From: Bacillota bacterium
GTDB taxonomy: Bacteria > Bacillota > Clostridia > Tissierellales > Peptoniphilaceae
Direction of reading: 5' to 3'
NCBI GenBank assembly: GCA_023393715.1
Contig: JAEXCD010000032.1
Location: 1-5,807, forward strand
DNA length: 5,807 bases
The notes beneath the pieces were generated by a model. The model saw nothing but the letters and a program-made list of their open reading frames with translations. It had not been told where the DNA came from and did not search any database. Numbering within the stretch: position 1 is the first letter of the stretch; each line of letters opens with the position of its first letter. Made by a program: the position numbers and the translations under genes. Shown in pieces: positions 1 through 5,179 of this stretch.

Positions 1-1055
1 ACATTGAACCGATCTCGCAGGGCGAGGAGCTGGACGCGGAGCTTCGGAGAATGCTGTTTGAGCAAAACACGATCGTCGATAAGCTGTATTTTGGGCGCGT
101 CCGCGCGATCGCGCTGGAGCAGCTGACGGAGAATGAGCGGAAAAATTACCGGGTGCTCGATCAGGAATCGGCGAAGCTGCTGCAGCATGTAGTCGGTGCG
201 CAGCACGAAGCGTTTCATATCGACGCGTTGGAGGAGCTGGAGCGCTCCAGTGCGGTGGAGCGAAAGATTTTATCGCGCGTTCCGCTCGACGAACAGGATA
301 TGCGCGAGCTGAACCGCAAGCGGCGCATGGGTGAACGGGCGAAGCAGCGGCTGGCGGAGACCAATCTGCGCCTGGTCGTGTCGATCGCGAAACGCTACGT
401 CGGCCGGGGCATGAGCTTTCTGGATCTGATTCAGGAGGGCAATCTGGGCCTGATGAAGGCGGTTGAAAAGTTTGATTACCACCGCGGCTTCAAGTTCTCG
501 ACGTACGCGACGTGGTGGATTCGGCAGGCGATTACCCGCGCGATTGCCGATCAGGCGCGGACGATTCGCATTCCGGTGCATATGGTGGAGACGATCAACA
601 AGCTGTCGCGCGCGCAAAGACAGCTATTACAGGAGCTGGGGCGCGACCCGACAAACGAGGAGATCGCGAAGGAGATGAACATCGACGTCGAGAAGGTGCG
701 CGTCGTGCGCAAGATTGCGCAGGAGCCGGTGTCGCTGGAAACGCCGATCGGAGAGGAAGAGGATTCGCATCTCGGCGATTTTATCGAGGATGAATCGGCC
801 GTAGCGCCGGATGAGGCAGCCAACTTTACGATGCTGCGCGAGGAGCTGAGCTGCATCCTCAACACGCTTTCCGAGCGCGAGCGCAAGGTGCTGGAGCTTC
901 GCTTCGGGCTGAACGACGGAACGCCGAGAACGCTGGAGGAGGTCGGCAAGGAATTCTCCGTGACGCGTGAGCGCATCCGGCAGATCGAAGCAAAAGCCAT
1001 TCGCAAGCTGAAGCATCCGACGCGAAGCCAGAAAATCAAGGATTTTCTGGAATGA
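1..1055 (+). CDS. rpoD: RNA polymerase primary sigma factor RpoD/SigA (5' partial)
   Basis: Primary (group 1) sigma factor that directs RNA polymerase to housekeeping promoters. The frame is open from base 3 to the TGA at 1053-1055, giving 350 visible residues; the start is probably upstream, although an ATG at 51 preceded by GGAG is possible. The conserved core is unmistakable: region 2.1-2.2 (RLAETNLRLVVSIAKRYVGR, then FLDLIQEGNLGLMKAVEKFDY), region 2.3-2.4 (STYATWWIRQAITRAIADQA), region 3 with VSLETPIGEEEDSHLGDFIEDE, and region 4.2 with its helix-turn-helix (TLEEVGKEFSVTRERIRQIE) ending in KDFLE. The part before region 2 is unusual. No recognisable region 1.1 is seen, and region 1.2 is divergent, with SSAVERKILSRVPL (246-287) where DPVRMYLKEIGRVPL is usual. 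In many Bacillota dnaG precedes rpoD, and trmK-nif3 follow as they do here after an inserted cassette. The function is near certain; the N-terminal boundary is not. Confidence 0.96.
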   Translation, partial: IEPISQGEELDAELRRMLFEQNTIVDKLYFGRVRAIALEQLTENERKNYRVLDQESAKLLQHVVGAQHEAFHIDALEELERSSAVERKILSRVPLDEQDMRELNRKRRMGERAKQRLAETNLRLVVSIAKRYVGRGMSFLDLIQEGNLGLMKAVEKFDYHRGFKFSTYATWWIRQAITRAIADQARTIRIPVHMVETINKLSRAQRQLLQELGRDPTNEEIAKEMNIDVEKVRVVRKIAQEPVSLETPIGEEEDSHLGDFIEDESAVAPDEAANFTMLREELSCILNTLSERERKVLELRFGLNDGTPRTLEEVGKEFSVTRERIRQIEAKAIRKLKHPTRSQKIKDFLE

Positions 1056-1164
1056 ACGAAACAGAGGAGCCGGGCCGCCGTTAAGGCGGAACGCGGGCGA
1101 AACGGTTCATTTGCGGCGCGCTGCCGGCGGGTGCGAAAAATACTCGAAAAAGCTACTCGAAAGG

Positions 1165-1206
1165 GTCTATGGGCGGGTTTGGAAACCGCTCATAGACTTT
1201 TCTTTT
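1165..1206 (+). terminator. Rho-independent terminator after rpoD
   Basis: A 12-bp stem GTCTATGGGCGG (1165-1176) pairs with CCGCTCATAGAC (1186-1197), with a single G-U wobble and a 9-base loop. It is followed at once by TTTTCTTTT (1198-1206). This is a classic intrinsic terminator. It should end the rpoD transcript and insulate the ECF sigma gene from rpoD read-through. Confidence 0.9.
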
Positions 1207-1298
1207 ATCCGGGCGGATCCGTGCGAATGACGGAAAGCGCCTTTCGTCGACGCCTCATACGATCACGAAGAGCCGATGTTTCATTTTTTTATGTTTTC

Positions 1299-1326
1299 AA
1301 AAACACTTTGCCGTTCTCAAACGTTA
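1299..1326 (+). promoter_or_regulatory. Candidate ECF-type promoter for the sigma/repeat-protein unit
   Basis: AAAAAC (1299-1304) is followed after 17 bases by CGTTA (1322-1326). This resembles the general ECF promoter layout of an AAC-containing -35 and a CGT-type -10 about 16-17 bases apart. The overlapping TATAAG (1325-1330) could instead be a sigma-A -10, but no TTGACA-like box sits 16-18 bases before it. Transcription would start near 1332, giving a short leader of under 30 bases. The call rests on a single site and is tentative. Confidence 0.33.
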
Positions 1327-1358
1327 TAAGAGTGAAGGCAGAAGGAAAGGAGGGTGCC

Positions 1359-1814
1359 ATGATCACAGAGCTGTACACCGTATATCGGCCCGAGCTGTTA
1401 AGATACTGCTGCATGATGTGCGGAAACGTGAGTGATGCTGAGGATCTGCTGCAGGAGAGCTTCATGAAGGCGCTGTCCAATCTGAATCTTCTGGAGGAGC
1501 TTGGAGAAAGGGAGCGGCGCGCCTGGCTGTACAAGGTGGCGAGGAACCTGTTCTACGATGCCTGCCGAAGGCGAACCGTGGAAAAAAACAGCCTCATGTG
1601 GGCAGAGGAGGAAACGGAAGGCGGGTTCTCGGAGGTGGAGACGGCGATGATCCTCGCTGCACTGCCGCCGGAACTGTCCCGGCTCTTTGTCAGGCGCTAT
1701 TTTGAGGGGCATACTTCAAAGGAGCTCGCAGAAGAATACGGCCTTTCACCGTCCGGAATACGGGCGGCCTTAAGTCGGGCCAGGAAGCTTTTGAGAGAAA
1801 AACTGGAATCATAA
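1359..1814 (+). CDS. ECF-type sigma-70 family RNA polymerase sigma factor
   Basis: Small alternative sigma factor of 151 residues, typical of the ECF family with only regions 2 and 4. Region 2 spans about residues 5-72: the helix with DAEDLLQESFMKAL (27-39) and the promoter-melting part RAWLYKVARNLFYDACRRR (54-72). An acidic linker (82-95) leads to region 4 (about 98-148), with LPPELSRLFVRRYFEGHTSK and the helix-turn-helix ELAEEYGLSPSGIRAALSRA. The ATG at 1359 is chosen because AAAGGAGG (1346-1353) lies 5 bases upstream; the GTG at 1131 has no such site and would translate through a terminator. The next gene starts 12 bases after the stop, so the two are probably co-transcribed. No anti-sigma gene with membrane segments is adjacent, which is unusual. 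Family assignment is secure; the regulon and inducing signal are unknown. Confidence 0.92.
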   Translation: MITELYTVYRPELLRYCCMMCGNVSDAEDLLQESFMKALSNLNLLEELGERERRAWLYKVARNLFYDACRRRTVEKNSLMWAEEETEGGFSEVETAMILAALPPELSRLFVRRYFEGHTSKELAEEYGLSPSGIRAALSRARKLLREKLES

Positions 1815-1826
1815 CGGAGGGCGATT

Positions 1827-3038
1827 ATGAAGAACAAAATGATCAACGTCGTTACCTGCGACGCAAGAAAGGTGACGGAGGAGAGCCTCGCCGGGTTCGA
1901 AAAAATCAGCATCAACGCCGCAATCCTCATTGTCGACGAGCGCTCGAAGGCGCTGCTGAACAAGTACCCCGTAACCGTGAACGCGGCAAATATTGCCGAA
2001 CTTCCGGAAGGGGCGGAAATTACCGTGAAAAATATCAACGGAAAGTGGGAGATCGGCCCCGAGACGGACGGAACGGGCGTTTTATTGATGGTTAATGGGA
2101 AAATGACGGTTGCGGAGGGTGCCGGAGAAGCGCTGAAGAGCTATTATCGCATTGTGGTGAACGGAAAACTGCTTATGCCGAAGAGCGGTCAGGGACAATG
2201 TCCGAATCTCCAGGTAAACGGGAGGATCGAATACTATCCGGATGGGGCAACGATTTTGAAGGCGGACACCGAGATCGACGATCTGTTTCTTTCGCGGGCG
2301 GAAAATTCGCTTTATTATTGCTCCGGCACGCTCTTTTTTCTGGATACCGGAATCGACGCGGGAAAGATGCTTGCGAAAAAAATGAGATTCGCCGCAAAGC
2401 GAATCGTGGTGGCGGAAAGCATGGTCGATACACTGATCCCGTTATTTGATGAAGAAGCCGAGCTTGTGCGGGTTCCAGACGGCACGCGGCACATCGATGG
2501 CGATGTGGAGCTGAAAATGAAGACCATTAGAAAGTACGGAGCGAAGCTCTGCATCAGCGGCGATGTCGCCGTCAGGGACGCAGAGGCACTTTCTTCTCTG
2601 GAATATCTGTTTACGGCCGGTACGATCAGCGTAAACAAGGATCTGGAAGAGGCCCTTGACGAGATCGAGAGCTGCTATGGCAAGCTGAAGATTATCGATC
2701 CGAATGTGGGTTATATCATCGACCGCCCCGTGGCCAAGGTCGGCGCGGCGTTGCTCAGAAAATATCCGAATGGCGTGCGGATCGAGGACTGTGCCAGGGT
2801 GGTACTGTCGGAGCAGCTGAGTACGGAGGACATCGTGGAGAAGCTGCACATTTCGGACTGCGCACTGGTCGTTTGCACAAAGGAGCAGGAGGAGGCCGTC
2901 CATATGATTGCCGAGGACGTTGCAATGATCCGCGTATCCGAACAGGCTTCGGAGGGGGAAGAGGAAGGGATGCTCGGCTCGCTCTTCGGCAGACTGAAGG
3001 ACACTCAGGTCATCAACGCGGTCGAGTATACATTGTAA
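1827..3038 (+). CDS. Unrecognised 403-residue strand-repeat protein paired with the ECF sigma
   Basis: I do not recognise a named family. The ATG at 1827 follows GGAGG (1816-1820) by 6 bases, and the gene lies 12 bases after the ECF sigma stop. The protein shows no signal peptide and no hydrophobic run long enough for a membrane helix, so it is probably cytoplasmic. It has spaced strand-turn motifs: INGKW (70), VNGKM (90), VNGKL (111), VNGRI (130), then DGDVEL (224), SGDVAV (244) and AGTISV (264). The step of about 19-22 residues suggests a beta-solenoid or stacked-strand fold. The segment at 41-65 (ALLNKYPVTVNAANIAELPE) resembles that at 307-331 (ALLRKYPNGVRIEDCARVVL), suggesting an internal duplication. 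The C-terminus is acidic (SEGEEEG, 375-381). Co-transcription suggests a partner, regulator or output of the sigma factor, but this is inference. Confidence 0.85.
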   Translation: MKNKMINVVTCDARKVTEESLAGFEKISINAAILIVDERSKALLNKYPVTVNAANIAELPEGAEITVKNINGKWEIGPETDGTGVLLMVNGKMTVAEGAGEALKSYYRIVVNGKLLMPKSGQGQCPNLQVNGRIEYYPDGATILKADTEIDDLFLSRAENSLYYCSGTLFFLDTGIDAGKMLAKKMRFAAKRIVVAESMVDTLIPLFDEEAELVRVPDGTRHIDGDVELKMKTIRKYGAKLCISGDVAVRDAEALSSLEYLFTAGTISVNKDLEEALDEIESCYGKLKIIDPNVGYIIDRPVAKVGAALLRKYPNGVRIEDCARVVLSEQLSTEDIVEKLHISDCALVVCTKEQEEAVHMIAEDVAMIRVSEQASEGEEEGMLGSLFGRLKDTQVINAVEYTL

Positions 3039-3079
3039 TGGCTGCAAAAAGGATTCGAAGGCGGCGCATTGATTCCGTG

Positions 3080-3088
3080 TGATACAAT
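3080..3088 (+). promoter_or_regulatory. Possible extended -10 promoter for trmK-nif3
   Basis: TGATACAAT at 3080-3088 is a TGn extended -10 with a good TACAAT box. No convincing -35 lies 16-18 bases upstream; TTGATT at 3069 is only 8 bases away. Initiation would fall near 3095, at the start of the leader hairpin. No terminator is visible after the preceding gene, so read-through from the ECF unit is an alternative source of trmK transcription. Confidence 0.4.
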
Positions 3089-3092
3089 ATGT

Positions 3093-3127
3093 CACGAGGG
3101 TTCGGTATGGACAGGATGTCCCTTGTG
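3093..3127 (+). other. Leader stem-loop upstream of trmK
   Basis: CACGAGGG (3093-3100) pairs with CCCTTGTG (3120-3127) over 8 bp with one G-U wobble. Its loop contains a second, competing short hairpin, GGACA-GGA-TGTCC (3109-3121). No T-run follows, so it is not a terminator. It lies just ahead of the ribosome binding site (AAAGGA, 3134-3139). It may stabilise the 5' end of the mRNA or influence translation, or it may be chance. Confidence 0.35.
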
Positions 3128-3144
3128 GAACGGAAAGGATGAGT

Positions 3145-3849
3145 ATGGGTATACGACTTGAGACGCTGGTTTCCTGTGTCCCGCCGTGTCGACGCGTTGT
3201 CGATGTGGGCTGTGATCACGGGTATACCAGCCTGATGCTGGCGCGTCGCGGCGACGTATCGGAAATTTTTGCGACGGACATCAGCGCTTCGTCACTGGAT
3301 AAGCTGGTGCGCCAATTGCCCTTCGAAAAAGAGGCGGATCGCGCACGCATTCATCCCGTCGTTTGCGACGGACTCCACGGTCTGCCCTGCCGCGACGCAG
3401 AGGTGCTGTTGATTGCCGGTATGGGCGGCGATCTCATCCTTCGAATCTTGGACGAGGAGGAGCCGTTCGTCTCCCGAATGGCTCGCCTGGTGCTCAGCCC
3501 CCATACTGCGGCCGACCGCGTCCGAAAATACCTTCGGGCACATGGCTTTTGCATCGTGGAAGAGCATCCGGTATGGGAAGAGGGGCATTATTATGACATC
3601 ATCGTCGCAGAGCCCCAGTCGGAAACGGAGGCGGCTGCGGACGATCCGATGGGCGATCGATACGGGCGCCTGGCCATTGAAAACAGGGATCCCGTGCTGC
3701 ACCGCCGTCTTCAGGACGAGCAGCGCGCACTTCAGGAGCTGATCGAAAAGCTGACACCGAAGCTTGGCACATCGGAGCACCCCCGCATCGGGGAATTGAA
3801 AAGGGAGCGCGACGCGCTGTCGCGGCTGTTGAAGGAGTGGGACAAATGA
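3145..3849 (+). CDS. trmK: tRNA (adenine(22)-N1)-methyltransferase TrmK
   Basis: SAM-dependent enzyme that makes m1A at position 22 of tRNA; cytoplasmic. The 234-residue product is close to the length of Bacillus TrmK. The Rossmann-type SAM site shows VVDVGCDHGYTSLML (18-32) and FATDIS with acidic D45 (42-47). The family signature IAGMGGDLILRIL is at 90-102, followed by LVLSPHTAADRVRKYLRAHG (115-134) and a strand ending YYDIIVAE (149-156). The C-terminal part (about 180-232) is a charged helical pair, as in TrmK. The ATG at 3145 is chosen because AAAGGA (3134-3139) lies 5 bases upstream and the methyltransferase core begins at once. In-frame ATGs at 3139 and 3079 are alternatives, the last adding residues unlike the family. 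The stop overlaps the nif3 start in an ATGA, indicating translational coupling. LSPH occurs where I recall LQPN in Bacillus; this may be ordinary family variation. Confidence 0.93.
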   Translation: MGIRLETLVSCVPPCRRVVDVGCDHGYTSLMLARRGDVSEIFATDISASSLDKLVRQLPFEKEADRARIHPVVCDGLHGLPCRDAEVLLIAGMGGDLILRILDEEEPFVSRMARLVLSPHTAADRVRKYLRAHGFCIVEEHPVWEEGHYYDIIVAEPQSETEAAADDPMGDRYGRLAIENRDPVLHRRLQDEQRALQELIEKLTPKLGTSEHPRIGELKRERDALSRLLKEWDK

Positions 3850-4685
3850 AGATCAACGAATGGATTGCTCAATGGGAGCGCTCGGTGCCGCTGTCGCTTC
3901 AGGAAAGCTGGGATCACAGCGGAAAGCAGATCGGCCGCTTTGATCAGGAGCTGCGCGGCATTGTTCTGTCACTCGACCTGACGGAAGCGGCGGTTGAGGC
4001 GGCGAGGCAGTGCGGAGCAAATCTGATTTTTACGCATCATCCGCCCTTTTTCTATCCCGTATTTCAGCTGACGGATGCGCAGCGGGTGCACCGCCTGCTG
4101 CTCGGTGCGGTGGAGGAGGGGATCGCCGTATATTCAAGCCATACGCCGTTGGATAAGATCGGCTGGGGCGTAAATGGCTGCCTGGGCGAGCTCCTTGGAT
4201 TGACAGAGATACAGTGTCTGGAGAAAACGGGGATCGACTTTGAAGGGGCAGCCTGCGAGGCGCCGTCCGCTGCAGCGCCCGATGCCGGGCAACGGACACA
4301 GGAACTCGGCGTCGTCGGAACGATCGGGGAACAGACGCTGGAGGCGTTCGCCGCTCTTGTAAAGGAACGCCTTGCGGCGCCCCATATCCTTTTCTATGGA
4401 AACAGGGATACCGTGCTTCATCGCGTCGGCATTGTCGGCGGTGCAGGAATGGATTATGCAGGCGAGGCCATTGAACGGGGCTGCCAGGCCTTCTTGACGG
4501 CGGATATCAAGTACCACGAGGCGTTGGAGGCGTTAGAGCGGGGCATTGTGCTCGTCGACGCCGGTCACTATTGGAGCGAACAGCCCGTAATGGCGCGCGT
4601 GGGCAGATGGATCGAGGAGCATACGAACAAAATTCCTTACGAGATCGTGCAGCAGAAGCCGGAAGAGCTTCGAAATGTGCTATAA
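3846..4685 (+). CDS. Nif3-like dinuclear metal center protein (YqfO/YbgI family)
   Basis: Member of the Nif3/DUF34 family: widely conserved cytoplasmic proteins that bind two metal ions and form ring-like multimers. Their biochemical role is unsettled, though many genomes annotate them as GTP cyclohydrolase I type 2. The 279-residue product has the N-terminal family motif PLSLQESWDHSGKQIG (15-30). Metal ligands are evident: FTHHPPFF (62-69; H64, H65), SSHTPLD (97-103; H99, D103) and DAGHYWSEQP (238-247; H241, E245). An Ala/Pro-rich stretch (about 136-150) separates the halves; the length fits the short family form lacking the large YqfO insert. The ATG at 3846 is preceded by AAGGAG (3832-3837) with 8 bases between; the GTG at 3837 overlaps that site and is rejected. 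The gene overlaps trmK by 4 bases, a pairing common in Bacillota. Its TAA stop (4683-4685) lies within the rnpB -10 box. Confidence 0.94.
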   Translation: MKINEWIAQWERSVPLSLQESWDHSGKQIGRFDQELRGIVLSLDLTEAAVEAARQCGANLIFTHHPPFFYPVFQLTDAQRVHRLLLGAVEEGIAVYSSHTPLDKIGWGVNGCLGELLGLTEIQCLEKTGIDFEGAACEAPSAAAPDAGQRTQELGVVGTIGEQTLEAFAALVKERLAAPHILFYGNRDTVLHRVGIVGGAGMDYAGEAIERGCQAFLTADIKYHEALEALERGIVLVDAGHYWSEQPVMARVGRWIEEHTNKIPYEIVQQKPEELRNVL

Positions 4686-4686
4686 T
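4678..4686 (+). promoter_or_regulatory. rnpB promoter, extended -10 overlapping the nif3 stop
   Basis: TGCTATAAT (4678-4686) is a perfect TATAAT with a TGn extension. Initiation 6-7 bases downstream falls at about 4692-4693, exactly where the RNase P RNA P1 stem begins. No good -35 is visible 17 bases upstream (near 4658-4663), which the extended -10 may compensate for. The box contains the nif3 stop codon. Confidence 0.75.
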
Positions 4687-4692
4687 ACAAGA

Positions 4693-5014
4693 GGAAGTAA
4701 GTCGGATGATCGCGACAGGTTCGAGGAAAGTCCGTGCACCACAGAGCAGGATGCCAGATAACGTCTGGTAGAGGCGACTCTAAGGCAAGTGCAACAGAAA
4801 GAAACCGCCTGAAAAGGTAAGGGTGGAAAGGCGAGGTAAGAGCTCCCCAGCGAATAGGAGACTATTCGGCTATGTAAACCCCATCCGGTGCAAGATCAAG
4901 AGCATAAGCATGGCTGCTCGCCATGGCTCGCGTAGTATCGCTGGATCGCTTCGGTGACGAAGCGGCGAGATAGATGATCATCGATGACAAAACACGGCTT
5001 ACAGATTTGCTTCC
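4693..5014 (+). ncRNA. rnpB: RNase P RNA (A-type, compact)
   Basis: Catalytic RNA that removes 5' leaders from precursor tRNAs. Conserved blocks in order are GAGGAAAGTCCGTGC (4723-4737), ACAGAAAGAAACCGCC (4794-4809), GGTAAGGGTGGAAAGG (4816-4831), GTAAACCCC (4874-4882) and ACAAAACACGGCTTACAG (4987-5004). P1 is an 11-bp pairing of 4693-4703 with 5004-5014 (two wobbles) and sets the ends. P2 pairs 4705-4711 with 4976-4982. P4 pairs CCGTG (4732-4736) with CACGG (4993-4997). P8 pairs 4754-4758 with 4764-4768, P9 has a GCGA loop (4769-4782), P14 a GAGA loop (4852-4867) and P18 a GTGA loop (4947-4964). P16 and P17 at 4900-4929 support the A type. The length of about 322 nt is short. P12 appears almost absent and P3 tiny. 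Confidence 0.95.
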
Positions 5015-5015
5015 G

Positions 5016-5042
5016 AAAAGACGCGCGCGAGCGCGTCTTTTT
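5016..5042 (+). terminator. Rho-independent terminator of rnpB
   Basis: AAAAGACGCGC (5016-5026) pairs perfectly with GCGCGTCTTTT (5031-5041) around a GCGA tetraloop, and the T-run continues to 5042. It starts two bases after the RNase P RNA P1 stem. The A-run on the left arm means it could also work for transcripts from the opposite strand, though no converging gene is seen. Confidence 0.93.
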
Positions 5043-5072
5043 CCTTATAAGATAAAGGGAACATCATAAAAT

Positions 5073-5089
5073 TGTAATCTTTTTGAAAT
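5073..5089 (+). promoter_or_regulatory. WalR-box-like direct repeat upstream of the SH3b gene
   Basis: TGTAAT (5073-5078), five bases, then TGAAAT (5084-5089). The published WalR (YycF/VicR) consensus is TGTWAH-N5-TGTWAH; this site matches 11 of 12 specified positions. It is centred about 60 bases before the predicted start site, a position suited to activation. WalRK controls cell-wall metabolism, which fits the downstream SH3b protein. The stretch is A/T-rich, so chance is a real alternative. Confidence 0.35.
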
Positions 5090-5106
5090 CTTTTTTCCGC
5101 AAAGCC

Positions 5107-5135
5107 TTGACAAAGAAGTGAGGAATCGGTATCAT
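5107..5135 (+). promoter_or_regulatory. Sigma-A promoter of the SH3b-domain gene
   Basis: TTGACA (5107-5112, a perfect -35) and TATCAT (5130-5135) are separated by 17 bases, the ideal spacing. Transcription should start near 5142, giving a leader of about 38 bases. The -10 lies inside a perfect inverted repeat, GGTAT-C-ATACC (5128-5138). Confidence 0.85.
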
Positions 5136-5138
5136 ACC
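5128..5138. repeat. Inverted repeat overlapping the -10 box
   Basis: GGTAT-C-ATACC is a perfect 5+5 palindrome around a central C. It covers the -10 of the SH3b promoter, where a bound repressor would block polymerase. It could also be a chance by-product of the TATCAT box. Confidence 0.3.
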
Positions 5139-5144
5139 AATTAG

Positions 5145-5159
5145 GTTACAAAAGTTACA
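5145..5159 (+). repeat. GTTACA direct repeat in the SH3b leader
   Basis: GTTACA occurs at 5145-5150 and again at 5154-5159, with AAA between them (9-base period). It lies just after the predicted transcription start. On the other strand it reads TGTAAC-N3-TGTAAC, close to two WalR half-sites but with spacing 3 instead of 5. Confidence 0.3.
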
Positions 5160-5179
5160 GATTGTGCGGGGGTAATATT

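Larger units (their letters stand above)
1056..1358. other. Intergenic region between rpoD and the ECF sigma gene
   Basis: This 303-base stretch has no convincing gene. It opens with GC-rich sequence that includes a small hairpin, CCGCC-GTTAA-GGCGG at 1075-1089, with no T-run. TACTCGAAA then occurs twice (1141-1149 and 1154-1162), directly before the rpoD terminator at 1165-1206. From about 1270 the sequence becomes A/T-rich and holds a candidate ECF promoter and the ribosome binding site of the next gene. The frame of the ECF gene is open back to a GTG at 1131, but that extension runs through the terminator and has no ribosome binding site. Confidence 0.6.

Noticed and set aside
551..1039. 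162-residue open frame on the minus strand within rpoD
   Set aside because: It is antisense to a strongly conserved sigma factor core, has no recognisable domain, and its serine/arginine-rich composition is typical of a shadow frame.
1075..1089. CCGCC-GTTAA-GGCGG hairpin just after rpoD as a terminator
   Set aside because: The stem is short and no T-run follows; the real terminator is at 1165-1206.
1131..1358. N-terminal extension of the ECF sigma from a GTG at 1131
   Set aside because: It would translate through the rpoD terminator hairpin, lacks a ribosome binding site, and adds residues unlike ECF sigmas. The ATG at 1359 has an AAAGGAGG site at the right distance.
2442..3095. 217-residue open frame on the minus strand across the repeat-protein gene
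   Set aside because: It shows no domain or supported ribosome binding site. The + strand frame has a good ribosome binding site and operon spacing.
3079..3144. Earlier trmK starts at ATG 3079 and ATG 3139
   Set aside because: The 3079 start lies next to the -10 box and would translate the leader hairpin. The 3139 start overlaps the AAAGGA site. 3145 fits both spacing and family length.
3837..3845. GTG at 3837 as the nif3 start
   Set aside because: It overlaps the AAGGAG ribosome binding site, while the ATG at 3846 is 8 bases beyond it and matches the family N-terminus.
4571..4771. 66-residue open frame on the + strand spanning the end of nif3 and the start of rnpB
   Set aside because: It lies in another frame of nif3 and in the structured RNase P RNA, with no domain or ribosome binding site.
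5144..5160. Second WalR box on the minus strand (TGTAAC-N3-TGTAAC)
   Set aside because: The half-sites are spaced 3 bases apart, not 5, so it does not meet the published consensus; listed only as a repeat.
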